From positions 1 to 11,118 of the forward strand of contig DAOTZU010000315.1 of the NCBI GenBank assembly GCA_034433995.1: DNA of 11,118 nt, written 5' to 3'. This document shows positions 1-7,316 of the stretch, piece after piece. The notes below the pieces were generated by a model. The model had not been told where the DNA came from and ran no database searches. It worked only from the letters and a program-made list of their open reading frames with translations. A program made the position numbers and the translations under genes. Each line of letters starts with the position of its first letter. The stretch's first letter is position 1. This DNA is from DAOTZU01 sp034433995. Lineage in GTDB: Bacteria; Chloroflexota; Anaerolineae; UBA1429.

Positions 1-33
1 CAAGTGGCCGGCATAGGCCCAGCAAGCCGGCGG

Positions 34-62
34 TGGACGAGAACATCCCTTTGGATTATAAT
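34..62 (+). promoter_or_regulatory. Predicted sigma-70-type promoter of the hisS operon
   Basis: A perfect -10 hexamer TATAAT lies at 57-62. A -35-like TGGACG (four of six consensus matches) lies at 34-39, with an ideal 17-nt spacer. Transcription would start near position 69 and leave a leader of about 25 nt before the hisS start codon, containing the ribosome binding site. That leaves no room for a T-box or riboswitch. This is the only clear promoter seen upstream of the five-gene plus-strand block, so it probably drives the whole operon. Confidence 0.7.
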
Positions 63-80
63 GAGGCGCAACCAACCACG

Positions 81-86
81 AGGAGG
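81..86 (+). promoter_or_regulatory. Ribosome binding site fixing the hisS start
   Basis: A perfect Shine-Dalgarno AGGAGG sits 7 nt before the ATG at 94. It decides between that ATG and the in-frame upstream GTG at position 4, which would place coding sequence across the promoter. A second ATG at 90 is closer but lies in another frame that closes after about 45 codons. Confidence 0.75.
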
Positions 87-93
87 GCCATGC

Positions 94-1368
94 ATGTTTC
101 TCGCTCCGCGAGGCACCATCGATATCTTGCCCGAAGAACAACCCTATTGGCGCTACCTGCGGGAGCAAATCCACGAGGTGACCGCCCTGTTCGACTATCA
201 GCCCCTGGATATCCCCATCTTTGAGGAGACGCCCCTCTATGTCCGCGGCGTGGGGGAAGGCACCGATATCGTGGATAAGGAGATGTATTCCTTTAAGGAT
301 AAAGGGGGCCGCGAGATCACCTTGCGCCCTGAATTCACCGCCGGGGTCATGCGCGCCTATCTACAACACGGCATGAAGACCTGGCCGCAACCCGTCAAGC
401 TTTACTTGATGGGCCCCATTTTTCGCTATGAGCGGGTGCAGGCGGGGCGCTATCGCCAGCATACCCAGTTCGATATCGAATGCATCGGCGAGCTGGATCC
501 GGCCGTGGATTGCGAGGTGATGTCGGTGGCCTGGACCCTCTTTTCCCGCTTGGGCTTCCAGGGGCTGGCCTTCCAGTTGAACAGCACCGGCTGCCCGCGG
601 TGCCGCCCGGACTATTTGAAGGTGTTGGTGGCCTATTACCAGCAGCATACCCAAGAGATCTGCGAGGATTGCCGCCGCCGTCTGGCGCGCAACCCGCTGC
701 GCCTCTTGGATTGCAAGGTGGAGAGCTGCCAACCGGTCATCGCCGCCGCGCCGCACATACAAGATTATCTCTGCCCTGAATGCCAAGAGCATTTTGCCAC
801 GCTGCGCCGCTATCTGGATGCCTTGGGGCGCCCCTACACCCTCAACCATCGCTTGGTGCGCGGGCTGGATTATTACACCAAGACCGTCTTTGAGGTCTGG
901 GCCCAGGGGATCGGGGCCCAAAACGCCATCTGCGGCGGCGGGCGCTACGATGGCTTGGCCCAGGAGCTGGGCGGGGAGCCGACGCCCGGCATCGGCTTCG
1001 GTTCGGGGATGGAGCGCCTGGTGTTGGCGATGAAGGAGCAGGGGATCCAGGTGCCGGGCCTGCCCGCCCCCCAAGTAGCCCTGGCCTACATCGGCCCGCA
1101 AGCCAAAGTGCGGGCGCTGCAACTGGTGAACGCCCTGCGCGAGGCGAACATTCGCGCCATCCTGACCTTCGGCGACCGCAGCCTGAAGGCGCAATTGCGC
1201 GCGGCCTCGCGCGCGCAGGTCGCCTACACCCTCATCCTGGGCGAGGAGGAGTTGGCCGCAGACCAGGTGATCCTGCAGGATATGCTCCACGACGCGCCCC
1301 AGGAACGCCTCGGCCAAGCCGAGGTGGTGGCCACGTTGCGCAACCGGCTGGCAAGAGCAGAACCATGA
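94..1368 (+). CDS. hisS: Histidine--tRNA ligase (HisRS), class II
   Basis: Cytoplasmic enzyme that charges tRNA-His with histidine using ATP; essential for translation. The 424-aa product has the usual family length. Visible motifs are the class II motif 2 with FRYER around residues 110-114, the histidine-specific RGLDYYTKT at 256-264, the second histidine motif CGGGRYDGL at 280-288, and motif 3 GIGFGSGMERL at 299-309. An alpha/beta anticodon-binding domain runs from about 325 to the end. The insertion domain (about 165-232) holds eight cysteines (167, 170, 190, 193, 207, 212, 227, 230), mostly as CxxC pairs, which suggests metal binding; similar cysteine-rich inserts occur in HisRS of some Clostridia-type bacteria. 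The start is set by the AGGAGG at 81-86. The stop overlaps the nadK start as ATGA, so the two are probably translationally coupled. First gene of a five-gene operon. Confidence 0.97.
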   Translation: MFLAPRGTIDILPEEQPYWRYLREQIHEVTALFDYQPLDIPIFEETPLYVRGVGEGTDIVDKEMYSFKDKGGREITLRPEFTAGVMRAYLQHGMKTWPQPVKLYLMGPIFRYERVQAGRYRQHTQFDIECIGELDPAVDCEVMSVAWTLFSRLGFQGLAFQLNSTGCPRCRPDYLKVLVAYYQQHTQEICEDCRRRLARNPLRLLDCKVESCQPVIAAAPHIQDYLCPECQEHFATLRRYLDALGRPYTLNHRLVRGLDYYTKTVFEVWAQGIGAQNAICGGGRYDGLAQELGGEPTPGIGFGSGMERLVLAMKEQGIQVPGLPAPQVALAYIGPQAKVRALQLVNALREANIRAILTFGDRSLKAQLRAASRAQVAYTLILGEEELAADQVILQDMLHDAPQERLGQAEVVATLRNRLARAEP

Positions 1369-2207
1369 AAAGAATCGGCATCCTCTACCATCCTGTGCGC
1401 CAAGATGCCCTGCGCCTCGCCCATGAAGTGCGCGCGTTTCTGCAGGGCCAGGCGGATCTTTGGCAAGGGCCGGCCGACGACGAAGAGACCCTGCGCCGCG
1501 CCGCCGCCGAGCTGGATTGTCTGGTCACCCTCGGCGGCGATGGCACCATCGTCCGCGCGGTGCGGGCGGTGGCGGCGGCGGGGGTGCCCATTTTGGGGGT
1601 GAACCTGGGACGCCTGGGGTTCCTGGCTGAGGTGGAGCCGGAGCAGATCGAGCCTGCTTTGGCGGCGGTGTTGCGCGGCGACTACCACCTGGAGCGGCGC
1701 ATGATGTTGCGCAGCACCCTGCGCCGCGCCCAGGAGGTGCTCGCCGAGACGGAGGCCATCAACGACGTGGTGGTGGCGCGGGGCAGCGTCTCGCGCACGG
1801 TGCAGGTGGCGGTGGATGTGGATGGACATTATGTGATGACCCAAACCGCCGACGGCCTCATCGTCTCCACGCCCACCGGCAGCACAGCCTATTGCCTTTC
1901 CGCCGGCGGCCCCATCGTGGCTCCCGATCTCAATTGCATCACCCTCACCCCCATCGCCGCCCATCTGGCCGTGGCCCATGCCATCGTCATCCCGGCCCAT
2001 CGCCATCTGCGGCTGAAGCTGCTCAAAGGGCAGGGCGCCATGCTCACGGTGGATGGCCAACTGGATATCCCCCTGCAACCAGGCGACGAGGTGAGCAGCA
2101 CGGCCAGCCCCAACACCGCCCAATTCATCCGCTTCGGCGGCGATGGCTATTTCTATGAGACCATTTTGCGGAGGCTGCGATGGCCGGACCAGGGACCGAT
2201 TCCGTAA
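1365..2207 (+). CDS. nadK: NAD kinase
   Basis: Phosphorylates NAD to NADP in the cytoplasm, the only route to NADP. The 280-aa protein matches the family length. It has the GGDGT nucleotide-binding signature at residues 57-61 and LGVNLGRLGFLAE at 77-89. The conserved Asn-Asp pair is at 133-134 in AINDVVVARG. The glycine-rich segment STPTGSTAY followed by SAGGP (about 168-183) belongs to the conserved NAD-kinase C-terminal domain. No key residue appears to be missing. The ATG overlaps the hisS stop by 4 nt, and the 3' end overlaps the next gene by 28 nt. NAD kinase lies next to recN in other bacteria such as E. coli; here a small zinc-finger membrane gene separates them. Confidence 0.96.
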   Translation: MKRIGILYHPVRQDALRLAHEVRAFLQGQADLWQGPADDEETLRRAAAELDCLVTLGGDGTIVRAVRAVAAAGVPILGVNLGRLGFLAEVEPEQIEPALAAVLRGDYHLERRMMLRSTLRRAQEVLAETEAINDVVVARGSVSRTVQVAVDVDGHYVMTQTADGLIVSTPTGSTAYCLSAGGPIVAPDLNCITLTPIAAHLAVAHAIVIPAHRHLRLKLLKGQGAMLTVDGQLDIPLQPGDEVSSTASPNTAQFIRFGGDGYFYETILRRLRWPDQGPIP

Positions 2208-2722
2208 CCACCGGCGAGACCCTCTATTGCGTCAACCATCCCCACACCGAGACCCTGCTCCGCTGCAGCCGCTGTCTGGACCCGATCTGCGTCAAATGCG
2301 CGGTGCGGGCGCCGGTGGGGTTGCGCTGTCCTAAATGCGCCCGGTTGGGGCGTTCGCCGCTCTATGTGGTGGAACCCCAACATTATCTTGTGGCGGCGCT
2401 GGTGGCCTTGGCGGCCGCCTTGGTGGCCGGGGCCATCTTTGCCCGCTTGGGCCTGCTGCTCAGCTTTTTCCTGGCGGCGCCGGCGGGCGGGCTCATCGCC
2501 GAGGCCGTGGCCCGGGCGGTGCGCAAGCGTGGCCGGGCGCTGCAGTGCATCGCCGCCGGGAGCATCGTCGTGGGGGCCCTGGTTGGCCCCGTGCTGTGGT
2601 GGCTTCTGAGCAGGGGCGCGGGGGCGGCGTCTCCGGCCGTTTGGCTGCGCTCCTTGTTGCGCCTCGAGACCTTGGTTTACGCCGTCCTCGCCGTGGGGGC
2701 GGCCGTCGCCAGGCTGCGCTGA
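2180..2722 (+). CDS. B-box-type zinc-finger membrane protein, function unknown
   Basis: A 180-aa protein with two parts. The N-terminal 55 residues form a cysteine-rich module with C17, H20, C29, C32, C37, C40, C50 and C53, containing CSRCLDPICVKC at 29-40. This resembles the B-box-type zinc module often fused to rhomboid or other membrane domains in Chloroflexota and Actinobacteria. The rest is hydrophobic, with probable membrane segments at about 69-88, 90-108, 121-142 and 164-178. No rhomboid Ser/His catalytic motif (GxSG) is visible, so this is not an evident protease. A GGAGG at 2170-2174, 5 nt before the ATG and inside the nadK end, supports this start. The 28-bp overlap with nadK and 15-bp gap to recN place it within the operon. 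The zinc module likely faces the cytoplasm, since it has no signal peptide. Role unknown. Confidence 0.85.
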   Translation: MAGPGTDSVTTGETLYCVNHPHTETLLRCSRCLDPICVKCAVRAPVGLRCPKCARLGRSPLYVVEPQHYLVAALVALAAALVAGAIFARLGLLLSFFLAAPAGGLIAEAVARAVRKRGRALQCIAAGSIVVGALVGPVLWWLLSRGAGAASPAVWLRSLLRLETLVYAVLAVGAAVARLR

Positions 2723-2737
2723 GGGGGAGGGGCTTTT

Positions 2738-4477
2738 GTGCTGGTCGAACTGACCATCAAAAACCTGGCCATTATTGATACCCTGCGCCTACCCTTTGAG
2801 CCGGGTTTCAACGTCCTCACCGGCGAGACGGGCGCGGGAAAATCCATCATCATTGACGCCGTCAACCTCCTGCTGGGCGGGCGCGCCTCGGCAGAGATCA
2901 TCCGCACGGGCTGCGAAAGCGCCACCGTGGAGGGCGTCTTTAGCCCGCCGGCGGAGGTCCTGGCCGTCCTCAACCCCCTTTTGGAGGAGGCCGGCCTGCT
3001 GGAGGAGACGGGCGAGTTGATCCTGCGCCGTGAGGTGATCCGCGACAAGCGCCACATCTGCCGTATCAACGGGCACACCGTCCCCTTGAGCCTGCTGCAG
3101 GAGATCGGCCATCACCTGGTGGATATTCACGGCCAGGGCGATCATCTCTCCCTTTTGCAGGTGCGCCGCCACATCGATTTTCTGGATCGCTTCGGCGGCC
3201 TTTTGGCCCAGCGCCAGAAGGTGGGCGCCCTGGTGCACGCCCTGCGCCAGGTACAGAGCGCCCTACAGGCCTTGCAACGCGACGCCCGCGAGCTGGCCCG
3301 GCGGGTGGATCTGCTCAATTACCAGATCCAAGAGATCAACGCCGCCGCGCTGCGTGCGGACGAGGAGGCCGAATTGCAACGCGAGCGCAACTTGCTGGTC
3401 AACGCCGAGAAATTGATGCGCCTCTCCGCCGAGGCGTATCAGCTCCTGGCCGAGGGGGAGGAGGAGCAGCGCTCCGTGATGGACCTGCTGGCCGCGGTGG
3501 TGGACGCCCTGGTGGCGCTGGCGCGGGTGGACGAGACCCTGCGCGAGCCCCAACAGACCGCCGAGGGGATCCTTTACCAGTTGGAAGAGTTGGCGCGGAT
3601 GTTGCGCCGCTACCGGGACGATCTCGAATACGATCCCCAGCGCCTTGAGGCCGTGGAGGAGCGTTTGGAGCTGATCCACAACCTCAAGCGCAAGTACGGC
3701 GAGAGCATCGCCGAGGTGCTGGAATTCGCCGCCCGGGCCCAGGCCGAGCTGGAGCAGATCAGCCACAGCGAGGAGCGCCAAGAGGAGCTGCGCGCCCAGG
3801 AACAGTCCCTGATGGCCCAGATCGCGGCGGAGGGCTTGGCCCTGAGCCAGGCGCGGCGGACGGCGGCCCAAACGCTGCAGGCGCGCATCGAGGCCGAGCT
3901 GGCCGAGCTGAACATGGAGCGCGCCCGCTTCTTGATCGCCATGCGTTGGGAGGAGGATCCCGAGGGCGTGGAGCTTGAGGGCAAGCGCTATGCCTTTGAT
4001 GCCACCGGCCTCGACCGGGTCGAGTTCTTGATCGCTCCGAACCCCGGCGAGGAGCCAAAACCCTTGGCCAAGATCGCCTCCGGCGGCGAGACCTCCCGGC
4101 TGATGCTGGCCATGAAGACGGCCCTCTCCGCCGCCGACCCGGTGCCCACGTTGATCTTTGATGAAATTGACGCCGGCATCGGCGGGCGCACGGGGAGCAT
4201 CGTCGGGCGCAAATTGTGGACGCTGGCCCAGAACCACCAGGTCTTTTGCGTGACCCACCTGGCCCAGATGGCCTGTTACGGCCGGAGCCATTTCCGTGTG
4301 ACCAAGGAAGTCATCAGCGGGCGCACCATCTCCACCGCCCGCCTGCTTTCGCCCGCCGAGCGCGTGGACGAGCTGGCCCTGATGTTGGGCGGCGCCGTGA
4401 CGGAAGCCACCCGCCGCAGCGCAGCGGAGCTGCTCCAGCGCGCTCAGGATCCTTCATCTGCTCAGGAGTCAACATGA
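2738..4477 (+). CDS. recN: DNA repair protein RecN
   Basis: SMC-like ATPase that acts early in double-strand break repair by recombination. The 579-aa product is close to the usual 550-570. The N-terminal head has Walker A GETGAGKS at residues 29-36, and the RecN-type HGQGDHLSLL lies at 131-140. A charged coiled-coil region covers about 155-390, rich in Glu, Arg, Leu and Ala heptads. The C-terminal head has the ABC signature SGGETSR at 448-454, Walker B TLIFDEIDAG at 471-480 and the switch VTHLAQ at 505-510. The start is a GTG preceded by a purine-rich GGGGGAGGGG at 2723-2732. This matches the usual RecN opening (LVELTIKNLAIID). The stop overlaps the next start as ATGA. No LexA-type operator was recognised immediately upstream, consistent with transcription from the operon promoter. 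Confidence 0.97.
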   Translation: MLVELTIKNLAIIDTLRLPFEPGFNVLTGETGAGKSIIIDAVNLLLGGRASAEIIRTGCESATVEGVFSPPAEVLAVLNPLLEEAGLLEETGELILRREVIRDKRHICRINGHTVPLSLLQEIGHHLVDIHGQGDHLSLLQVRRHIDFLDRFGGLLAQRQKVGALVHALRQVQSALQALQRDARELARRVDLLNYQIQEINAAALRADEEAELQRERNLLVNAEKLMRLSAEAYQLLAEGEEEQRSVMDLLAAVVDALVALARVDETLREPQQTAEGILYQLEELARMLRRYRDDLEYDPQRLEAVEERLELIHNLKRKYGESIAEVLEFAARAQAELEQISHSEERQEELRAQEQSLMAQIAAEGLALSQARRTAAQTLQARIEAELAELNMERARFLIAMRWEEDPEGVELEGKRYAFDATGLDRVEFLIAPNPGEEPKPLAKIASGGETSRLMLAMKTALSAADPVPTLIFDEIDAGIGGRTGSIVGRKLWTLAQNHQVFCVTHLAQMACYGRSHFRVTKEVISGRTISTARLLSPAERVDELALMLGGAVTEATRRSAAELLQRAQDPSSAQEST

Positions 4478-5550
4478 TCCAACGCGAACGATTATTGGCG
4501 ACCTTGCTCGATCTGGTGCGCATCCCCAGCCCCTCCGGCCAGGAGGAGCGCGTGGCCGAGGCCATCGCCCAGCGATTGCGGTCTTGGGGCCTCCAGCCCC
4601 GGCGCGACGCCATCGGCAACCTCTGGGCGCGCCTGGAAGGGGAGGGGGAGCCCCTCGTGCTCACCGCCCACATGGATACGGTGGGGCCGGCCGCTCAGAT
4701 CAACCCCGTGCTCCGCGATGGCGTGATTTATAGCGATGGCACCACCATCCTGGGGGCCGATGACAAGGCCGGCATTGCCATCATCTTGGAAGTGTTGGCG
4801 GTGCTCCGGGAGCGGGGCCTGCGCCACCGTCCCATCGAGGTTTTGTTCACCGTGCAAGAGGAGACGGGACTCCACGGCGCCAAACAGTTCGACCTGAGCC
4901 AGCTTGAGGCAAAAATGTGCCTCGGCCTGGATAGCGGGGGCGATCCGGGGACGATCATCGTCAGCGCCCCGGCGCAAGATTCCCTCCGGGCGGCGATTCA
5001 CGGGCGCAGCGCCCATGCCGGGGTCAACCCCGAGGCGGGGATCAACGCCATCCGCGTCGCCGCCGAGGCCATCGTGGCCATGCCCCTGGGAAGGATCGAT
5101 GCCGAGACCACCGCCAACATCGGGATCATCTCCGGCGGCTCGGCGACCAACATCGTGCCCGACCTGGTCACCTTGCGGGGCGAGGCCCGCAGCCGCAACG
5201 CGGCCAAGTTGGAGGCCCAAACCCGGGCCATGGTGGCCGCCTTGGAACGCGCCGCCCAGGCCCACGGCGCCAAAGCAGAGATCGAGGTGCGCCGCGAATA
5301 CGAGGCGTATCACCTGGATGGCGACTCGCCCATCTTTGCCCTGGTGAGCGCGGCCATGCGCTCCCTGAATATCGAGCCACGTCCGATCCCCACCGGCGGC
5401 GGCTCGGATGCCAACGTCTTTAACGCCGCCGGCTTGGCCACGGTGCAGCTCAGCGCGGGCATGGCCGAGGTGCACACGCCCCAGGAGCACGTGGCCCTGG
5501 AGGACATGGTCACCGCGGCCAAGATCATCCTGGCCTGCGTGAGGCTGTAA
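4474..5550 (+). CDS. M20 family metallopeptidase, PepT-like
   Basis: A 358-aa cytoplasmic zinc-dependent exopeptidase of the M20 clan, probably a di- or tripeptidase or aminopeptidase. The two-metal site is complete: H66 and D68 in TAHMDTV, the bridging Asp in GADDKAG (D97), the catalytic/zinc pair E129-E130 in VQEETG, D153 in GLDSGG, and H334 near the C terminus in AEVHTPQEH. The lid/dimerisation domain lies at about 170-285 and carries HGRSAHAG at 176-183. The overall pattern resembles the PepT-like subgroup of M20 rather than DapE or ArgE, but the substrate cannot be read from the sequence. The start is the ATG overlapping the recN stop, supported by AGGAG at 4464-4468 with 5-nt spacing; a longer upstream reading would run through recN. 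Last gene of the operon; a strong hairpin starts 7 nt after its stop. Confidence 0.93.
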   Translation: MIQRERLLATLLDLVRIPSPSGQEERVAEAIAQRLRSWGLQPRRDAIGNLWARLEGEGEPLVLTAHMDTVGPAAQINPVLRDGVIYSDGTTILGADDKAGIAIILEVLAVLRERGLRHRPIEVLFTVQEETGLHGAKQFDLSQLEAKMCLGLDSGGDPGTIIVSAPAQDSLRAAIHGRSAHAGVNPEAGINAIRVAAEAIVAMPLGRIDAETTANIGIISGGSATNIVPDLVTLRGEARSRNAAKLEAQTRAMVAALERAAQAHGAKAEIEVRREYEAYHLDGDSPIFALVSAAMRSLNIEPRPIPTGGGSDANVFNAAGLATVQLSAGMAEVHTPQEHVALEDMVTAAKIILACVRL

Positions 5551-5586
5551 ATACAAAGGTCCGCGCCGGATGATCCGGCGCGGACC
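5549..5586 (-). terminator. Rho-independent terminator of the sigma operon, possibly bidirectional
   Basis: A perfect 12-bp GC-rich stem (5558-5569 with 5575-5586) encloses a 5-nt loop ATGAT. On the minus strand it is followed by the U-rich tract TTTGTATTT (5557-5549), and it starts 28 nt after the stop codon of the membrane-protein gene. This is a good intrinsic terminator for that strand. On the plus strand it sits just after the peptidase gene stop, but the following bases (CGATTCTCCC) contain no real T-run, so termination there is probably weaker or only pausing. Confidence 0.8.
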
Positions 5587-5614
5587 CGATTCTCCCGCCA
5601 TCCCTCAGGCAACC

Positions 5615-6655
5615 TCAGGCCGCCTCGACCAGCTTCTGCCCCCGCAACTCGCGATAGGTGAGGGTCCACACCGCCGAGCGGAAGGTCAGGTACACCCCGC
5701 CGATCACAGCGCTGGCCAAGATGATGAGCACCAGCACCGGGATGGCCACCACCAACGCCGCCGCCACAGAGCGGGTGGCGCCGTAAAGGGCCAGGGCCGG
5801 CCCCACCAGCCCCGCTACGCCCAGGATGGCCAAGGGGATGGTCAGCAACCCCAAGGCCAAATTGATGGCCAAGAGAAGCAGCCACATCAACACCGATTCT
5901 TGCAGCCGCGCCCGCAGGAGTTTCACCGCCGCCTCCAGGGCCCCAAAGACGCCCTGCTGATCGATGACACAGGCACGGAAGGCGTATTCTCGCACCAGCA
6001 CAAACAAAGCACTGAGCGCCAGGGCGATGACAATGATCACCACCAACGCCACCAGCCCCGTGCCCACGCCCCAGATGATGCCCAAAGCCACCAAGCCGCG
6101 TCCGCCACTGGCCAAGAGAGCCGCCGGCCCGGCGACCACGGCCACGCCGATGGCCACCAGCAGAACAAAGATCAGCACCACCACGAGCCCCGCCACCGCC
6201 AAGAGGAGATCGATGGCAAAGAGGCGCAGCAGCCGCGACCATCCCTTGCGCAGGCCGGATTGGAAGCTGGTCCGCTCGGTCCGCTCCACCTCGTCCACCA
6301 TGCCCACCAGGGCGCCTATACTGGTATAGCGGACGATGACACTGACCACCGCGAGGATCAGCGCAAAAACGAGGAGCAGCCCGATGAGGCCCAAGACCGC
6401 CGGGACGATGGTGCTCCACTCGGGCCACCGCAACTGCCCCGGAAGCCAAGGCAACCGCGCCAGCGGCGGCCATTGACCGCGCCAACGGAGCAAATCCCCC
6501 TGGTTAAAGGTATATTGGAGGCTGTTCCAGGCCCTGCCCCCGCCACCGCCGCTACCGCCGCCGGTGAAAAGCGCCGCGGCGATGCCAAAGATCCACAACA
6601 CCTTGTGTTTCCAGGTGACCTCCAGCGCCCGCTTGATGATCCGACCGTATTCCAT
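5615..6655 (-). CDS. Polytopic membrane protein of an ECF sigma operon, function unknown
   Basis: A 346-aa, very hydrophobic inner-membrane protein. Probable membrane segments are at about 18-30, 83-108, 146-176, two within 185-221, 255-286 and 298-323. A glycine-rich stretch (about 32-40) and a Trp/Pro-rich loop (about 57-80) lie between the first two. Its layout recalls the membrane domain family found in glycerophosphodiester phosphodiesterases and similar uncharacterised bacterial proteins, but no catalytic domain is present and the assignment is tentative. The start is the ATG preceded by a strong AGGAGGT (6664-6670) with 8-nt spacing. A longer frame extends upstream but would run through the anti-sigma gene. 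Only 2 nt separate it from the anti-sigma stop codon, so it belongs to the sigma/anti-sigma operon and may take part in sensing or be an output of the regulator. Confidence 0.85.
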   Translation of the reverse strand: MEYGRIIKRALEVTWKHKVLWIFGIAAALFTGGGSGGGGGRAWNSLQYTFNQGDLLRWRGQWPPLARLPWLPGQLRWPEWSTIVPAVLGLIGLLLVFALILAVVSVIVRYTSIGALVGMVDEVERTERTSFQSGLRKGWSRLLRLFAIDLLLAVAGLVVVLIFVLLVAIGVAVVAGPAALLASGGRGLVALGIIWGVGTGLVALVVIIVIALALSALFVLVREYAFRACVIDQQGVFGALEAAVKLLRARLQESVLMWLLLLAINLALGLLTIPLAILGVAGLVGPALALYGATRSVAAALVVAIPVLVLIILASAVIGGVYLTFRSAVWTLTYRELRGQKLVEAA

Positions 6656-6657
6656 GC

Positions 6658-7305
6658 TTAGCGACCTCCTTCGTGTTCCCAACGCTCCGCCCGGGGCCAG
6701 CACATGGCCCAAGAAAGATAGAGCAGCACCGCCGCCGCCCAGAGAGGCCCCAGGCTGAGCAAAAGAACCCCCGCCAGCAAAGATTCTTGCTGGGAGCGGC
6801 CCAAAGCGCTCCACCAGAGGGTGACCCGTTCCATGACCTCGCTGGAGGACCAGCCCAACCCACTGAAAACAAGCCCCAACAACTCGCTGGAGAAAAGCTC
6901 TCGCAGCCAGTCCGTCACCTTGGTAGCCACGGATGGGATCATCCCCAAACCCATGAGAAAATAGGCGGCCAAGACGAGAGACATGAGCCCATCGAGGAGA
7001 GTCCCCAGGGCACCCAATAGAAATGGGGGCAGATACCTCAGCGCCGACCAAGTTGCCGGGCGAGACCGGTCCAGTTTCCCCGCCAGGCGCGCCCAAAACT
7101 CCCCCTCGCCGCAAAAAAGCTCGTGGCGCGGCCTAGCCTGATCCAGGGTTGCGCGCAGGGCGCGCCACTCCTCCAAGGTTTGGCCACAGAGAGCACAGCG
7201 AGCCACATGTTCCTGTAAATGGTACGCTCGCTCAGGGACAAGCTCGCCATCGAAAAAGGATTGAAGCTGCAGTATATCCGGATGGGGCACCTCGTGCCGA
7301 GACAT
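6658..7305 (-). CDS. Membrane-anchored ZAS-type anti-sigma factor
   Basis: A 215-aa protein predicted to hold its partner sigma factor inactive at the membrane. Its N-terminal cytosolic part has the zinc-binding anti-sigma (zf-HC2) pattern: H29, then H33-x3-C37-x2-C40, in a segment typical of ZAS domains after an FxDGEL motif. Membrane segments are likely at about 91-123 (one or two helices) and 176-202. Between them lies a stretch of about 50 residues that could face outside as the sensor. A short charged tail ends the protein. Start choice is uncertain. The ATG at 7305 has GGGGGAG close upstream (about 3-nt spacing), whereas an in-frame GTG at 7317 overlaps the sigma stop by 1 nt (TAGTG) but lacks a clear ribosome binding site. 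Position directly downstream of an ECF sigma gene strongly supports the role. Confidence 0.88.
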   Translation of the reverse strand: MSRHEVPHPDILQLQSFFDGELVPERAYHLQEHVARCALCGQTLEEWRALRATLDQARPRHELFCGEGEFWARLAGKLDRSRPATWSALRYLPPFLLGALGTLLDGLMSLVLAAYFLMGLGMIPSVATKVTDWLRELFSSELLGLVFSGLGWSSSEVMERVTLWWSALGRSQQESLLAGVLLLSLGPLWAAAVLLYLSWAMCWPRAERWEHEGGR

Positions 7306-7316
7306 TCTCTCCCCCA

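Noticed and set aside
7..31. Two GCCGGC copies that could pair as a hairpin at the left edge
   Set aside because: Only 6 bp, self-palindromic and GC-rich like the background, with no U-tract. It may be the tail of an upstream gene outside the window and cannot be assigned.
4..93. Upstream in-frame extension of hisS beginning at a GTG
   Set aside because: It would cover the TATAAT promoter and the AGGAGG site, and HisRS proteins normally begin close to the APRGTIDILP segment, which directly follows the ATG at 94.
361..1317. A 318-codon minus-strand frame opposite hisS, and similar long antisense frames opposite recN (3263-4291), the peptidase (4492-5601) and mnmG (8458-9465, 9778-10923)
   Set aside because: Long antisense open frames are expected in GC-rich coding DNA. 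Each lies opposite a gene with clear family motifs and shows no domain of its own.
5310..6485. A 391-codon minus-strand frame spanning the terminator and two genes' ends
   Set aside because: It crosses the terminator hairpin and the convergent gene ends in a frame different from both genes. It has Gly/Arg-rich low-complexity composition with no motif.
5570..6661. A 363-codon plus-strand open frame rich in Gln, His, Arg and Pro
   Set aside because: It lies antisense to the hydrophobic membrane protein. Codons for Leu/Val/Ala-rich helices read backwards give this His/Gln/Arg-rich composition. No ribosome binding site or known domain supports it.
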